Notes: a model not told the origin generated them from the letters alone. A stretch of 30,117 bases of DNA from Desulfobacterales bacterium CG23_combo_of_CG06-09_8_20_14_all_52_9 (GCA_002771315.1 PCSF01000299.1:5325-35441), one strand, 5' to 3'. Positions 1 to 8,728 are shown, numbered from the stretch's first letter. Numbers and translations are program-made.

Positions 1-25
1 GCGGTGAAATCGGAAATCCCAAAGG

Positions 26-154
26 GTTTTCAATTTGGCAAATCATTCCACTGCATGCCTTTATGGTACACCCGACGGGTGGGCAATTGGAAAGGTCAAC
101 TCCGTTCCAACACAAGGATATCCAAACACCATTCTTTTTTGCCAAATTGAAAAC
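26..154. repeat. Nested inverted-repeat element upstream of the ECF sigma gene
   Basis: Perfect 17-bp inverted repeat: GTTTTCAATTTGGCAAA at 26-42 and its exact reverse complement at 138-154. Between the arms lie two smaller palindromes, CACCC-GAC-GGGTG at about 69-81 and a TTGGAA/TTCCAA pair around 93-117, so the whole can fold as a long stem carrying inner hairpins. The size (129 bp) suits a small MITE-like palindromic element, but a structured regulatory region is also possible. No direct target duplication is obvious. Confidence 0.6.
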
Positions 155-196
155 GATCAATTTAGGTAGGAATAAAAGACCGATTCCGCCGTGTGA

Positions 197-224
197 GGAA
201 CTTTTTAACACCTGCATGGTCTGA
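197..224 (+). promoter_or_regulatory. ECF (sigmaE-like) promoter of the sigma/anti-sigma operon
   Basis: GGAACTT (197-203), a 16-base spacer, then TCTGA (220-224). This is the classical sigmaE-type -35/-10 arrangement. It lies directly in front of an ECF sigma gene, as expected for autoregulation. The predicted transcription start falls at about 230-232, on the first ATG of the gene. The same architecture recurs at 6251-6278. Confidence 0.75.
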
Positions 225-229
225 TATCA

Positions 230-841
230 ATGGAAGACCGGAATGTGGCCAAGGATGCGGATAGCCGGCAGGACGATGCGCTGGTAAGGGCTTTTCAGGG
301 AGGGGAACAGAAGGCATTCGATGCGCTGGTCAAACGCCATCAGGGGCGCATCATCAATCTTTGTTTCCGAATGCTCGGGGATTTGGATGAGGCCAACGAT
401 TTCGCCCAGGAAACCTTTATTAAAGCATTCAACGGCCTGGGCCGATTTCGATTGGATGCCTCTTTCTCCACATGGTTGTATCGGATAGCCGTTAATACCT
501 GCAAAAACCGATTAACCTCGTTGGCATACCGCTTCCGTAAAAAAACTCTTCCCATCGTCGAAGAGAACCCGATGGAGACAAATTCAGAACCCCTTCATCT
601 GGAAGATTCTAATCCGCTGCCTTTAAAGTGCATGGAGGACAAGGAGAGGGCGGCCCGGATCCAGAAGGCGATCTCATCCCTTTCGCCGGATCAGAGGTCG
701 GTGGTGATCTTGAGGGATATCGAGGGCCTTTCCTATGAAGAAATCGCTGCCATTGTAAGACAAAACCAGGGGACCGTCAAATCCAGACTCTCCCGGGCGC
801 GGCAGGCTCTGAAAGAACGATTGAGGCCGATTCTGATATGA
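230..841 (+). CDS. ECF-family RNA polymerase sigma factor (RpoE-like)
   Basis: This 203-residue protein has the two-domain layout of ECF sigma factors. Region 2 (about residues 17-85) includes the DEANDFAQETFIKAF stretch that contacts core polymerase and the -10 element. After a loose linker, region 4 (about 140-197) has the helix-turn-helix LSYEEIAAIVRQNQGTVKSR that reads the -35 element. The gene overlaps the anti-sigma gene by ATGA. The first ATG has no Shine-Dalgarno site and coincides with the predicted transcription start, so the message may be leaderless, or the true start may be the GTG at 245. The GGAACTT/TCTGA promoters here and at 6251 are its likely targets. The family call is firm; the inducing signal is unknown but probably envelope-related. 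Confidence 0.93.
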   Translation: MEDRNVAKDADSRQDDALVRAFQGGEQKAFDALVKRHQGRIINLCFRMLGDLDEANDFAQETFIKAFNGLGRFRLDASFSTWLYRIAVNTCKNRLTSLAYRFRKKTLPIVEENPMETNSEPLHLEDSNPLPLKCMEDKERAARIQKAISSLSPDQRSVVILRDIEGLSYEEIAAIVRQNQGTVKSRLSRARQALKERLRPILI

Positions 842-1809
842 ATGCTTGCCTGGAAATAAGAGAGCGACTTTCCGAATATTTGGACGGCGCCCTGGATTCA
901 GAGGAGGTTTCCGGTATCGAGAGTCACCTGGCTTCCTGTTCGGCGTGTCGAGAAGAGCTGTCTTCTCTGCGGGCCGTTTGCGAGGTTCTTGGCACCCTGA
1001 AATCGGTGGATTCCCCACCCGATTTCCTCAACCGGCTCCGCGAGCGAATGACTTCTCGATCTTTTTTTAAACGCGTGACCCGGTGGCTTTTTTTCCCCCT
1101 AAAGATCAAGCTCCCTTTGGAGTTTGTTACGGCGGCCGCGGTCGGCGTACTCCTGTTTTTTATCCTCACCCCCCAGCAGGCGATGAAACCTGTAACGGCT
1201 CCGTTTCCTAAGGGTGTTTCGGAAAAGGCCCGGAAGGCGTCTGTGCCAGCAAGAACCAAGGAAATCAGGGAAACGGTTCGGGTGGGTGCTGATACACCCG
1301 GCGGCATTTTGCCGGATACATCCGATAAAACGGAATCTTTGCTTGAAATTGTGCTCGAAATAAGGACCGGTTCGGTTCTTTACAGGAAAGCATCCGAAAA
1401 AGAGGCGATCAAAACCGAACAACAACAGGTCCGACAAACCCCCCGTGCCGATCTGGCAAAGCCTTTGGAAGCCGCCCCCCCCTTTGCTGAAGAGAAAGCC
1501 GCCCCGGCTCCTGAGATTAAAAAGGATGCAAAGGACGATGCCGCAGATAAGGCTACACATCTTTTCCAGGGCCAGGAATCCGTTAAAGCCCGGGTTATCG
1601 GACGCATCGTGCAAATCGGCGGAGAGGTCATCGGATCTTCAGAAGAACGAGAAGAGAAAGTCCTGATCTGCCGCATTCCGAAAGATGCTTTCGGAAGGCT
1701 TCGGGAAAGCCTGGAATCACTCGGCGACAGGGTATCGTTTTCAAAAGAGCCGCTTCAGACGACCGCAGATCCCGTTGAAGTCCGCGTTCGCATCGTTTTC
1801 TTGGAGTAA
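838..1809 (+). CDS. Membrane anti-sigma factor with zinc-binding ZAS domain
   Basis: This 323-residue protein starts with a zinc-finger anti-sigma domain: Cys4, then His30-x3-Cys34-x2-Cys37 in HLASCSACREEL. One membrane segment follows (about residues 93-112), then a long charged, Ala/Pro/Lys-rich periplasmic linker. The C-terminal domain of about 75 residues (roughly 248-323) ends in alternating beta-strand-like sequence, as in DUF2275/DUF4349-type sensors. The start codon overlaps the sigma stop (ATGA), so the two are translationally coupled. It should hold the sigma factor at the inner membrane and release it when the periplasmic part senses stress. Role is confident; the periplasmic ligand is not identifiable. 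Confidence 0.88.
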   Translation: MNACLEIRERLSEYLDGALDSEEVSGIESHLASCSACREELSSLRAVCEVLGTLKSVDSPPDFLNRLRERMTSRSFFKRVTRWLFFPLKIKLPLEFVTAAAVGVLLFFILTPQQAMKPVTAPFPKGVSEKARKASVPARTKEIRETVRVGADTPGGILPDTSDKTESLLEIVLEIRTGSVLYRKASEKEAIKTEQQQVRQTPRADLAKPLEAAPPFAEEKAAPAPEIKKDAKDDAADKATHLFQGQESVKARVIGRIVQIGGEVIGSSEEREEKVLICRIPKDAFGRLRESLESLGDRVSFSKEPLQTTADPVEVRVRIVFLE

Positions 1810-1832
1810 ACGATCCGCGAAGGAGATACGGA

Positions 1833-3029
1833 TCAGGGATCCGATTCGGTCTCCGCCCCTTTTTCAGCCGGGGCCTTTTGGATTGGTTTTGAATAGATCA
1901 GCAGGCGTTGGCCGGGGTGGATGGGTTCTCGAGGATCGAGACGGTTCCACAAGAGGATGGAGGCAAGGGGTATTTGGAAACGCGCTGAAATGGAGGAGAG
2001 GCTGTCCCCGTTCCGGATCACATAAATACCCCGATCCTTCGGGGAGAGGTGGGTCTTTAGAGCGGCCTCGAGCCGGGCCTGAAATCCTTCAGAGGTTCCC
2101 CGGGGAATGCGAAGAGAGTGAGTCCCTTCAGGAAGATAGCGGGTGCGAAGGGCGGGGTTCAGATCCCGGATCCTTTTGAAGTAGGTCCCGGCGGCATCGG
2201 CGATGATGCGAAGGGGGACCTCCTGGTTGAGGGTCACCTGGACCTCATCAAAAAGGACGGGCGGATAGAAATCCGCATCGGACAACTCGAATCCGTAGAC
2301 TTTGGGATTTGAAAGTATAAGCTTGGCGGAAAGGATGCGGAATAAAAATCGCTGGGTTTCCGGGGGAAGGAAGAGTTCATAGTAACGATCGGTCCCCTGC
2401 TCCTGGATTTCCGTACTGAGCTTGTCTTCTCCCATGTTGTAAGCGGCTGCGGAAAGGGTCCAGGAACTGAAATGGGTATGCAAATCCCGGAAATAGCGTA
2501 TCGCCGCTCGTGTCGCAGCAAAAAAATCCCTGCGTTCATCAAGATTGCTGTCGATGATTAGACCGTATTTCTTACCTGTTTCGGCCATGAATTGCCACAT
2601 CCCCACCGCACCTTTGGATGAGTAGATATGCTCCAGAAGCGAACTTTCGGCCACCGCAACGTATTTCAGGTCCTGCGGCAATCCTTCGGCATTCAGCATC
2701 TGTTCCACCTTAGTCAGGTATCGACGTGAGCGCTTCAGCCACAAGAGAATTTGTGCCCGATCCCACAATGAAAGGAGCAGCTCCTTTTCAAGCCGCTCGC
2801 GGATTTCCTGTTCTTCAAGAGGGACTTTTTCTCCGCAAAAGTCCAAAGGTTCTTGAATTTTGAGGGAATCGATCAGCGAGGGGATTCTCGATACCGGCTC
2901 GGTTTCTCCATATCCGATACCGGGGACTATCAGGCCGGCAATGATCAGCAAGACGAGTAAAAGTTTCACAATCGATGAGGTATACGGGATTAGGTTATCT
3001 GTCAAGAACCGGATATCAAAGCCGTACAA
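1833..3029 (-). CDS. Membrane-bound lytic transglycosylase, MltD-like, with LysM domain
   Basis: This 398-residue protein has an N-terminal hydrophobic signal or anchor (about 20-40), then an SLT goose-lysozyme-like domain (about 115-240). The catalytic Glu128 lies in YVAVAESSL, followed by the family motif GAVGMWQFM and the later AAAYNMG. One LysM peptidoglycan-binding repeat (about 334-379, with GDSLSSISARFQIP) closes the protein. It cleaves murein glycan strands to 1,6-anhydro products in the periplasm. The start is a TTG with GGAGG eight bases upstream; no better in-frame start exists. It converges on the anti-sigma gene with a gap of about 20 bp. MltD usually has two or more LysM copies; only one is clear here. 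Confidence 0.9.
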   Translation of the reverse strand: MYGFDIRFLTDNLIPYTSSIVKLLLVLLIIAGLIVPGIGYGETEPVSRIPSLIDSLKIQEPLDFCGEKVPLEEQEIRERLEKELLLSLWDRAQILLWLKRSRRYLTKVEQMLNAEGLPQDLKYVAVAESSLLEHIYSSKGAVGMWQFMAETGKKYGLIIDSNLDERRDFFAATRAAIRYFRDLHTHFSSWTLSAAAYNMGEDKLSTEIQEQGTDRYYELFLPPETQRFLFRILSAKLILSNPKVYGFELSDADFYPPVLFDEVQVTLNQEVPLRIIADAAGTYFKRIRDLNPALRTRYLPEGTHSLRIPRGTSEGFQARLEAALKTHLSPKDRGIYVIRNGDSLSSISARFQIPLASILLWNRLDPREPIHPGQRLLIYSKPIQKAPAEKGAETESDP

Positions 3030-3129
3030 GGGGGATACCTCCGTCGTTGAACCGCAGTTGAAGATCTTTCGCGCCGGTGCGGACTTTTTTTATTGGAATC
3101 GACGGAAAAACCGAATCCGATCGGCAGGT

Positions 3130-3912
3130 CTATTTTCCCGAAACCACGTAAAGATATACCTCCCGCGGCCCATGAGCACCGTGGACCATGGTGGCTTCGA
3201 TGTCGGCGGTTTTGCTGGGGCCGGAGATGAATGCCATGTAGTTGGACAATCCCTCTGAGCGAAACCGATCATCCCAGCGCAGGAGGGCGAACAGTTCTTT
3301 CATGTCGCTGATGATCTGATCCAGAGTGATGACGGCGATATGGATGGATGGAACCAGTGCCACAGAGCGCGGTTGACCCGGTCGGTTGCGCAGGACCAAG
3401 GTGGCCGTGTCGGCCATACAGAGGTCGGCCGAGGTCACGCCGATATACGACGCAGTGACGGCGCTGCGCAGGTGCTCCCGTTCGATCCGGTCCTGGGTCG
3501 GGTCGGCCGCGGGATCCATCGGTTCTGTTCGATGCAACGGTATCTTGAGTCGATTCAGGGGGGCTTTTAACTCCATCAGATCGATCAAGGGATGCCGCCA
3601 GACAATAATGTTCTTGACTGCGCTCCATTCGGGTTTTTTGGCTTCAGCCAGCGTGGCGATCGCCGTGGCCGCCGCGATGAGATCCGGTACCGGAATCACG
3701 CACAGGTGGATGGGTAGGGCGGCTTCCATAAGCTGGGATAAGAGGGCATTGCGATCGGCGGCCGTGCGGCGGCGATGGTTGTCAAGAATCTGCAGTTCTT
3801 CCGGGGAAGGCGCGTGAGCAAACAGAGGAGATCCGTGATGGGAAAAATCGGGTTTGCTATTTAGAGCCCGGCGAATGCGGCGCAGAAAATATTCCTGATC
3901 GGGAGTGCTCAT
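3130..3912 (-). CDS. lutC: LutC/YkgG-type LUD-domain protein, lactate oxidation
   Basis: A 260-residue LUD-domain protein, the LutC component of the three-part LutABC L-lactate oxidase system. The recognisable core lies in the C-terminal half: YIGVTSADLCMADTATLVL, then the Pro-Ser-hydrophobic stretch PSIHIAVI and the family ending with FISGPSKTADIE and HGPREVYLYVV. The N-terminal 90 residues are variable, as usual in the family. Its ATG overlaps the lutB stop codon by four bases (ATGA), so it is co-translated. It would act in the cytoplasm or at the membrane with LutA and LutB to oxidise lactate to pyruvate. No regulator or lactate permease is adjacent. Confidence 0.9.
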   Translation of the reverse strand: MSTPDQEYFLRRIRRALNSKPDFSHHGSPLFAHAPSPEELQILDNHRRRTAADRNALLSQLMEAALPIHLCVIPVPDLIAAATAIATLAEAKKPEWSAVKNIIVWRHPLIDLMELKAPLNRLKIPLHRTEPMDPAADPTQDRIEREHLRSAVTASYIGVTSADLCMADTATLVLRNRPGQPRSVALVPSIHIAVITLDQIISDMKELFALLRWDDRFRSEGLSNYMAFISGPSKTADIEATMVHGAHGPREVYLYVVSGK

Positions 3913-5354
3913 GGGGTGTTGCTAATTGCTTTCTTATTCCGCCATCCTTCTATGAACGTTTCCTTTGCCAACGGTTGAAAGTTTCGGCTTTGGGTCCACC
4001 CTGCAAGGGGCGGCGGGAGGCGGCGGATCATGGTTCCTGAACGGGGAAAAAGCTTCTGGCCCACACCCGCCATCTTCAAAAAGCGCTCGTAGATGTATCG
4101 ATGGCCGATGAGGTACGACCAGGCCTTGTAGGCCAGCCCCTCCATGCGGCTTGCAGGTTTTACCTGCCAGTTTTCATCTCCGTAAGCCAGCTTTTCCCGA
4201 AGCGCCAAAAGCAGGCGCGGCAGGTCGATGGCCACAGGACAGGCATCCATACAGGCCCCGCAGAGGGTTTCCCCCAGGCAAAGGTCCTTGGCCCGGTTGA
4301 TGCCGGTCAGCAACGGAGTGACTACGGCACCCACCGGTCCTGAATAGGCAAATCCATAGGCGTGCCCGCCGATCTTGCCGTAGACCGGACAGACATTGAG
4401 ACATGCCGCACAGCGGATGCAGTAAAGGATTTCTTTAAATTGCGGATCGGCCAAAATCCGACTGCGGCCGTTGTCGAGGATGACCAGGTGGAATTCATCC
4501 GGTCCGTCCGATTCCCCCGGTCGGCGCGGCCCACTGATGTAGCTGACATAGGTGGCCATGGTCTGGGCGGCTGCGCCTCGACACAACAGCCTTAAAAGGA
4601 TTTCGTATTCGTCCAGCCGAGCGACGATTCGTTCCATACCCATGAAGGCGATATGAATACGGGGCAGGGTAGTGGCCATGCGGATGTTTCCTTCGTTGGA
4701 GACGGTGGTGATGTGACCGGTCTCGGCGCAGGCGATGTTCACCCCTGAAGTTCCCATATCGGCTGAAAGGAATTTTTCCCGCAACGCTTTTCGGGCTGCC
4801 TGGGTCAGTTCAGAGGGATCGGTGGTGCGGCGGATTCCGGTTTTCTTGACAAAGAGATCGGCGATATCGTGCCGGTTCTTATGAACGGCCGGGGCGATGA
4901 TATGCGATGGCTTTTCGCCGGCGAGCTGGATGATGTACTCCCCGAGATCGGTTTCCACCGGTTCGATCCCTGCTGCTTGAAGTGCCGGGTTCAGGCCGAT
5001 CTCTTCGGTCACCATGGACTTGCCCTTCACCACTCGGTGCACATTATTTTGCCGGGCCACTGTAATACAGTAGTTGACAGCCTCTTTTGCGGTTTGGGCA
5101 AAATATACCACGCCGCCGTTGGCGCGGATTTTTGCCGCAAGGATTTCCAGGAGAGCATCGAGATGGGCGATGGCCTTTTCCCGGATGTCATGCGCCTTGA
5201 AGCGTAATTCCGGTCCTTCGGGAAGGCGACGGTAGGCCTCCGCGGTCCCTCGGCCAAAGCGGTCCTGGAGCCCGGCCAAGGCCTTCTGCAGCACCGGGTT
5301 GGCAATGCCTTTTTTGGCCACTTTCACATAAGTTTCCGGACTGATATCAGGCAT
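3909..5354 (-). CDS. lutB: LutB-type iron-sulfur LUD protein, lactate oxidation
   Basis: This protein has a LUD domain (about residues 60-290, with CAETGHITTVSNEGN and YVSYISGPRRPGESDG) followed by a ferredoxin-like part with two [4Fe-4S] motifs, CIRCAACLNVCP and CGACMDACP. A C-terminal tail of about 80 residues follows. I start it at the ATG at 5354 (481 residues, normal for LutB). The open frame extends to 5465, but that would run 94 bases into lutA. The gap to lutA is 17 bp and the stop overlaps lutC, so the order lutA-lutB-lutC on the minus strand is one operon. It relays electrons from lactate oxidation. Confidence 0.92.
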   Translation of the reverse strand: MPDISPETYVKVAKKGIANPVLQKALAGLQDRFGRGTAEAYRRLPEGPELRFKAHDIREKAIAHLDALLEILAAKIRANGGVVYFAQTAKEAVNYCITVARQNNVHRVVKGKSMVTEEIGLNPALQAAGIEPVETDLGEYIIQLAGEKPSHIIAPAVHKNRHDIADLFVKKTGIRRTTDPSELTQAARKALREKFLSADMGTSGVNIACAETGHITTVSNEGNIRMATTLPRIHIAFMGMERIVARLDEYEILLRLLCRGAAAQTMATYVSYISGPRRPGESDGPDEFHLVILDNGRSRILADPQFKEILYCIRCAACLNVCPVYGKIGGHAYGFAYSGPVGAVVTPLLTGINRAKDLCLGETLCGACMDACPVAIDLPRLLLALREKLAYGDENWQVKPASRMEGLAYKAWSYLIGHRYIYERFLKMAGVGQKLFPRSGTMIRRLPPPLAGWTQSRNFQPLAKETFIEGWRNKKAISNTP

Positions 5355-5371
5355 GGTTTGCTGCTTTGGGG

Positions 5372-6148
5372 TTATAGGTAGTCTTTCGCCAAAAGTTGGG
5401 CGATATGCAGGGTTTGAATCGAAAGGCTCCTTCGGCTGACGGCTCCGGCGATGTTGAGCAGGCATCCGGTATCGCAGCCGATTACCGCCCGGGCGCCGGA
5501 ATGGATGATGTGATCGACCTTGTCATTTACCATGGCAGCGGAGATGTCCGGGTACTTGACCGCAAACGATCCGCCGAAACCGCAGCAATAATCGGAATTC
5601 TTCATTTCAACAAATTCGGCGCCCGCTACATGCCGCAACAGCCTCCTGGGTTGGTCTTTGACCCCGATGCCGCGCAAAAGCTGGCAGGAGTCGTGATAGG
5701 TGATGCGGCCGTTGAAATGAGCACCCACGTCCTCCACTCCCAGAACATCCACCAGAAACTCGGTGAACTCATAAATTCGGGCGGCGATCCTTTGGGCGCG
5801 TTGCCGCCAGGCCGGATTGTCACAAAAAAGTTCGGGGTAATGGTGACGCACCATGTGCACGCAGGATCCCGATGGTGAAACGATGATTTCGGAGCCCTCG
5901 AAGATCTCAATGAAGCGCTTTGCGGCGATGCACGCCTCGCGGCGATACCCAGAATTATAGGCCGGCTGACCGCAGCAGGTCTGATCCGTTGGACATTCCA
6001 GAGAAAGCCCCAATTTTTGTAAAACCCGGACCATGGCTTCGGCCACTTGAGGCCATACCGCATCCACCAGGCATTGAATGAAAAGCGTGACTTTCGGCTT
6101 TTTGTCCATCGCCTTTGGAAAAAATTCCATTATGGGCAGTCTATGCAT
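5372..6148 (-). CDS. lutA: LutA-type cysteine-rich (CCG domain) protein, lactate oxidation
   Basis: This protein of about 258 residues carries the two CCG domains typical of LutA/GlpC/heterodisulfide-reductase-type subunits: CLVD near the N-terminus with TCCGQPAYNSG, and later SCQLLRGIG with YCCGFGGSF. These cysteines bind an Fe-S cluster in characterised relatives. It is first in the lutABC operon. Several starts are possible: GTG 6154, ATG 6148 (AAGG five bases upstream, preferred), ATG 6130, or ATG 6109, which would put the conserved VTLFIQCLVD near the N-terminus as in most homologues. Function as the lactate-oxidation partner is assigned from family and operon context. Confidence 0.9.
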   Translation of the reverse strand: MHRLPIMEFFPKAMDKKPKVTLFIQCLVDAVWPQVAEAMVRVLQKLGLSLECPTDQTCCGQPAYNSGYRREACIAAKRFIEIFEGSEIIVSPSGSCVHMVRHHYPELFCDNPAWRQRAQRIAARIYEFTEFLVDVLGVEDVGAHFNGRITYHDSCQLLRGIGVKDQPRRLLRHVAGAEFVEMKNSDYCCGFGGSFAVKYPDISAAMVNDKVDHIIHSGARAVIGCDTGCLLNIAGAVSRRSLSIQTLHIAQLLAKDYL

Positions 6149-6250
6149 TGGCACCTTGACCGTCTAATTCCCCATTTACGCCGTCGAGGTATCGAAAAAT
6201 GGATCCGCTGTCAAAAGGTATTTGAATATTTGATAGCAGGGGCTTTTTTG

Positions 6251-6278
6251 GGAACTTTTTTGCCGTTGAATGGTCTGA
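6251..6278 (+). promoter_or_regulatory. Second ECF (sigmaE-like) promoter, in front of the VIT/vWA gene
   Basis: GGAACTT at 6251-6257, a 16-base spacer, TCTGA at 6274-6278. It matches the promoter at 197-224 in both boxes, in spacer length and in flanking bases (TTT after the -35 box, ATGG before and T after the -10 box). The predicted leader to the ATG at 6324 is about 40 bases and contains AAAGGAGG. It implies that the VIT/vWA gene belongs to the regulon of the ECF sigma factor encoded at 230-841. Confidence 0.75.
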
Positions 6279-6323
6279 TGGGGATAGAAGCCGAATGAAA
6301 AATGAAAATCAAAAGGAGGCAAC

Positions 6324-8690
6324 ATGGCGACACGAATCAGACGATGGACGGGTTATATGATTATTTGGATCCTAATTTTCACCGCGGGCTCTTCCTGGGC
6401 TCAACCGGAGCCAAACGGGCAGGATCGGACTCATTCCCCTTATTTTTTCATTCAAAGCGATGATCCGAATGTGGATCGTCTCCCCCTCAAGTCCACCTCT
6501 GTGAAGGTGAATATTGTAGGTGTCATCGCCGACGTCACCGTTTCCCAGGTTTATGAAAACCAGGGGATGCGCCCCATCGAGGCGATTTATGTCTTTCCGG
6601 CATCCACCCGGGCGGCGGTATACGCCATGAAAATGACCGTGGGGGAGCGAACGGTCACGGCGGTGATCGAGAAGCGTGAAGAGGCCCGGCGCCGATATGA
6701 ACAGGCCAAGGCCGAAGGTAAAAGCGCATCGCTTTTGGAACAGCACCGACCCAACGTATTCCAGATGAACGTGGGGAACATCCTGCCTAAGGATGTGATC
6801 CGTGTGGAGATGCGCTATACCGAACTGCTGGTTCCTATCCGATCGGTCTATGAATTTGTTTATCCAACGGTGGTGGGGCCCCGGTATGCCGGGGATCAGG
6901 GAGACGGCAATTTTCCCAATGAAAGATGGATCGAAAATCCGTATATGAGGCAGGGAGGGGCTCCCCCCTACCGGTTCGATGCTTCGGTGCGGATTGCGGC
7001 CGGGATGCCTATTCAGGATGTATCATGCCCTTCCCATAAATTGCACATCCAGTACTCAGGACCGGACATGGCCCAGGCCGCCCTCGATCCTTCTGAACAA
7101 TCCGGGGGGAATCGAGATCTTATTTTGAGATACCGGCTCAGCGGCTCAAAGGTGCAAACCGGTCTCATGCTGTTGGAAGGCGAAAAGGAAAATTTTTTTC
7201 TGCTGATGGCACAGCCTCCGGAGCGGGTGGCCATGGAACAGGTCCCGCCCCGGGAGTACATCTTCATCGTGGATGTTTCCGGATCCATGCACGGCTACCC
7301 TTTGGACATTTCCAAACAGTTGTTCAAGACACTGATTTCCGGGCTTCGCCCGGCAGACCGATTTAACGTCCTTCTTTTTGCCGCGGGCTCTTCGATGCTG
7401 GCGGAGCGTTCCCTGCCCGCCACTCCCGAAAATGTGCGCATGGCCGTTGATACGATCGATCACCAGAGGGGCAGCGGCGGCACACAACTTCTCCCGGCTC
7501 TGAAAAAAGCGATGGACTCCCCGAAGGCTGAAGGGTATTCCCGCATCGTGGTGATCGCCACGGACGGTTATGTCGCCGTGGAGACGGAGGCTTTCGACCT
7601 TATTCGTCAAAACCTGAACCGTGCCAACGTATTTGCCTTCGGCATCGGATCGAGCGTGAATCGGTTTCTTATCGAGGGAATCGCTAGAGCAGGCATGGGA
7701 GAGCCCTTTGTCATCACAAACCCCGAGACAGCAAAAAGTCAGGCCAGAACCTTCCAGGAAATGATCGAAAGGCCGGTTCTCACCGGCATCCGCATCGACT
7801 ATGGTGATTTCGGAGTTTATGACATTCAACCACAAACCATTCCGGATATCATGGCCGAGCGGCCCGTGGTGATCTTCGGAAAGTGGCGCGGAAAGCCAAA
7901 AGGCAGCATCACGCTTACCGGTACGCTGGGTAGCCGCCCTTATACCCAAAAGATCCCGGTTGAACCTGTTTTACCCGATAAGCAAAATGAGGCCTTGAAA
8001 TACTTATGGGCGCGTCATCGCATCGCCTTATTGTCCGATGATCATCAGCTTCGGCCCGATGATGCTCGAACCCGAAAGATCACACAACTGGGGCTTTCTT
8101 ACAGCCTCCTGACCGCATACACTTCCTTTGTGGCAGTGGATAGCCGAGTCCGGACGGAGGACGGCAAGGTCGTCACGGTTAGGCAGCCCCTCCCATTGCC
8201 CCAGGGAGTATCCGACTTGGCCGTGGGCGGAGAGCCTATGGCCCAGGCGGCACGCAAAAGCCTTGGGCCTTCCATGATGCAGGCGGGCCCATATCCCATC
8301 GCCCGTGAAGAGTCAAAAAGCGCGGATACGACAATCAAGTCCGGCGCCGATAAAAGCGAAAGGGAAAAACCAGGCACAACCATCGATCGGCTTAAGGTCA
8401 CAGACGGATTATCATTCCCAACAATCCGCCAAATACTGGAAGCACATCTTTCCCAAATCGAATCCTGCCTGAAAAGGCTTCGTGAGAAATCCGGATCCGG
8501 CGGCATGAAGGTTGCCCTTGAAATCGAGATCGGGGTAGACGGCAAAGTCCTTAACGTCAAAATGCCAGGGCCGACAAAGGCCGGCGGACGGATTGAAACC
8601 TGCCTTCTGGATAAGATGTCTGCTTTCGGTTTTCCGATGCCTTCGACCGGCAAAAGTGAAACGATAACGCTTTCACTATTATTGTTGTAA
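6324..8690 (+). CDS. Secreted VIT and von Willebrand A domain protein with AgmX-like C-terminus
   Basis: This 788-residue protein begins with a Sec signal peptide (about 1-26, ending SSWAQ). A VIT domain follows (about 35-165, with VYENQGMRPIEAIYVFP and the E-x3-RYEQAK region), then a vWA domain (about 305-480) whose metal-binding MIDAS motif DVSGSM sits near residue 317, with ATDGY later. The last 95 residues (SQIESCLKRL, then IGVDGKVLNVKM, a second Cys in IETCLLDKM, and FPMP) resemble the AgmX/PglI or TonB-like C-terminal domain. A strong AAAGGAGG site supports the start. The biochemical role is unknown; MIDAS domains bind protein ligands through Mg2+. An ECF promoter at 6251 places it under the local sigma factor. 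Confidence 0.85.
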   Translation: MATRIRRWTGYMIIWILIFTAGSSWAQPEPNGQDRTHSPYFFIQSDDPNVDRLPLKSTSVKVNIVGVIADVTVSQVYENQGMRPIEAIYVFPASTRAAVYAMKMTVGERTVTAVIEKREEARRRYEQAKAEGKSASLLEQHRPNVFQMNVGNILPKDVIRVEMRYTELLVPIRSVYEFVYPTVVGPRYAGDQGDGNFPNERWIENPYMRQGGAPPYRFDASVRIAAGMPIQDVSCPSHKLHIQYSGPDMAQAALDPSEQSGGNRDLILRYRLSGSKVQTGLMLLEGEKENFFLLMAQPPERVAMEQVPPREYIFIVDVSGSMHGYPLDISKQLFKTLISGLRPADRFNVLLFAAGSSMLAERSLPATPENVRMAVDTIDHQRGSGGTQLLPALKKAMDSPKAEGYSRIVVIATDGYVAVETEAFDLIRQNLNRANVFAFGIGSSVNRFLIEGIARAGMGEPFVITNPETAKSQARTFQEMIERPVLTGIRIDYGDFGVYDIQPQTIPDIMAERPVVIFGKWRGKPKGSITLTGTLGSRPYTQKIPVEPVLPDKQNEALKYLWARHRIALLSDDHQLRPDDARTRKITQLGLSYSLLTAYTSFVAVDSRVRTEDGKVVTVRQPLPLPQGVSDLAVGGEPMAQAARKSLGPSMMQAGPYPIAREESKSADTTIKSGADKSEREKPGTTIDRLKVTDGLSFPTIRQILEAHLSQIESCLKRLREKSGSGGMKVALEIEIGVDGKVLNVKMPGPTKAGGRIETCLLDKMSAFGFPMPSTGKSETITLSLLLL

Positions 8691-8700
8691 AAGGATAAAG

Positions 8701-8728
8701 CCCCCTGCCGTCTCATGACGACAGGGGG
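8701..8728 (+). terminator. Hairpin terminator after the VIT/vWA gene
   Basis: CCCCCTGCCGTC and GACGACAGGGGG pair with a single C-A mismatch around a TCAT loop, ten bases after the stop codon. The T-tract is poor on the plus strand (TCTATTTG, then a run of T about 15 bases on). It could also act on transcripts arriving from the convergent minus-strand gene. Confidence 0.65.

Noticed and set aside
5355..5465. Extended N-terminus of LutB
   Set aside because: Would overlap lutA by 94 bases and adds residues unlike LutB; ATG 5354 gives normal length.
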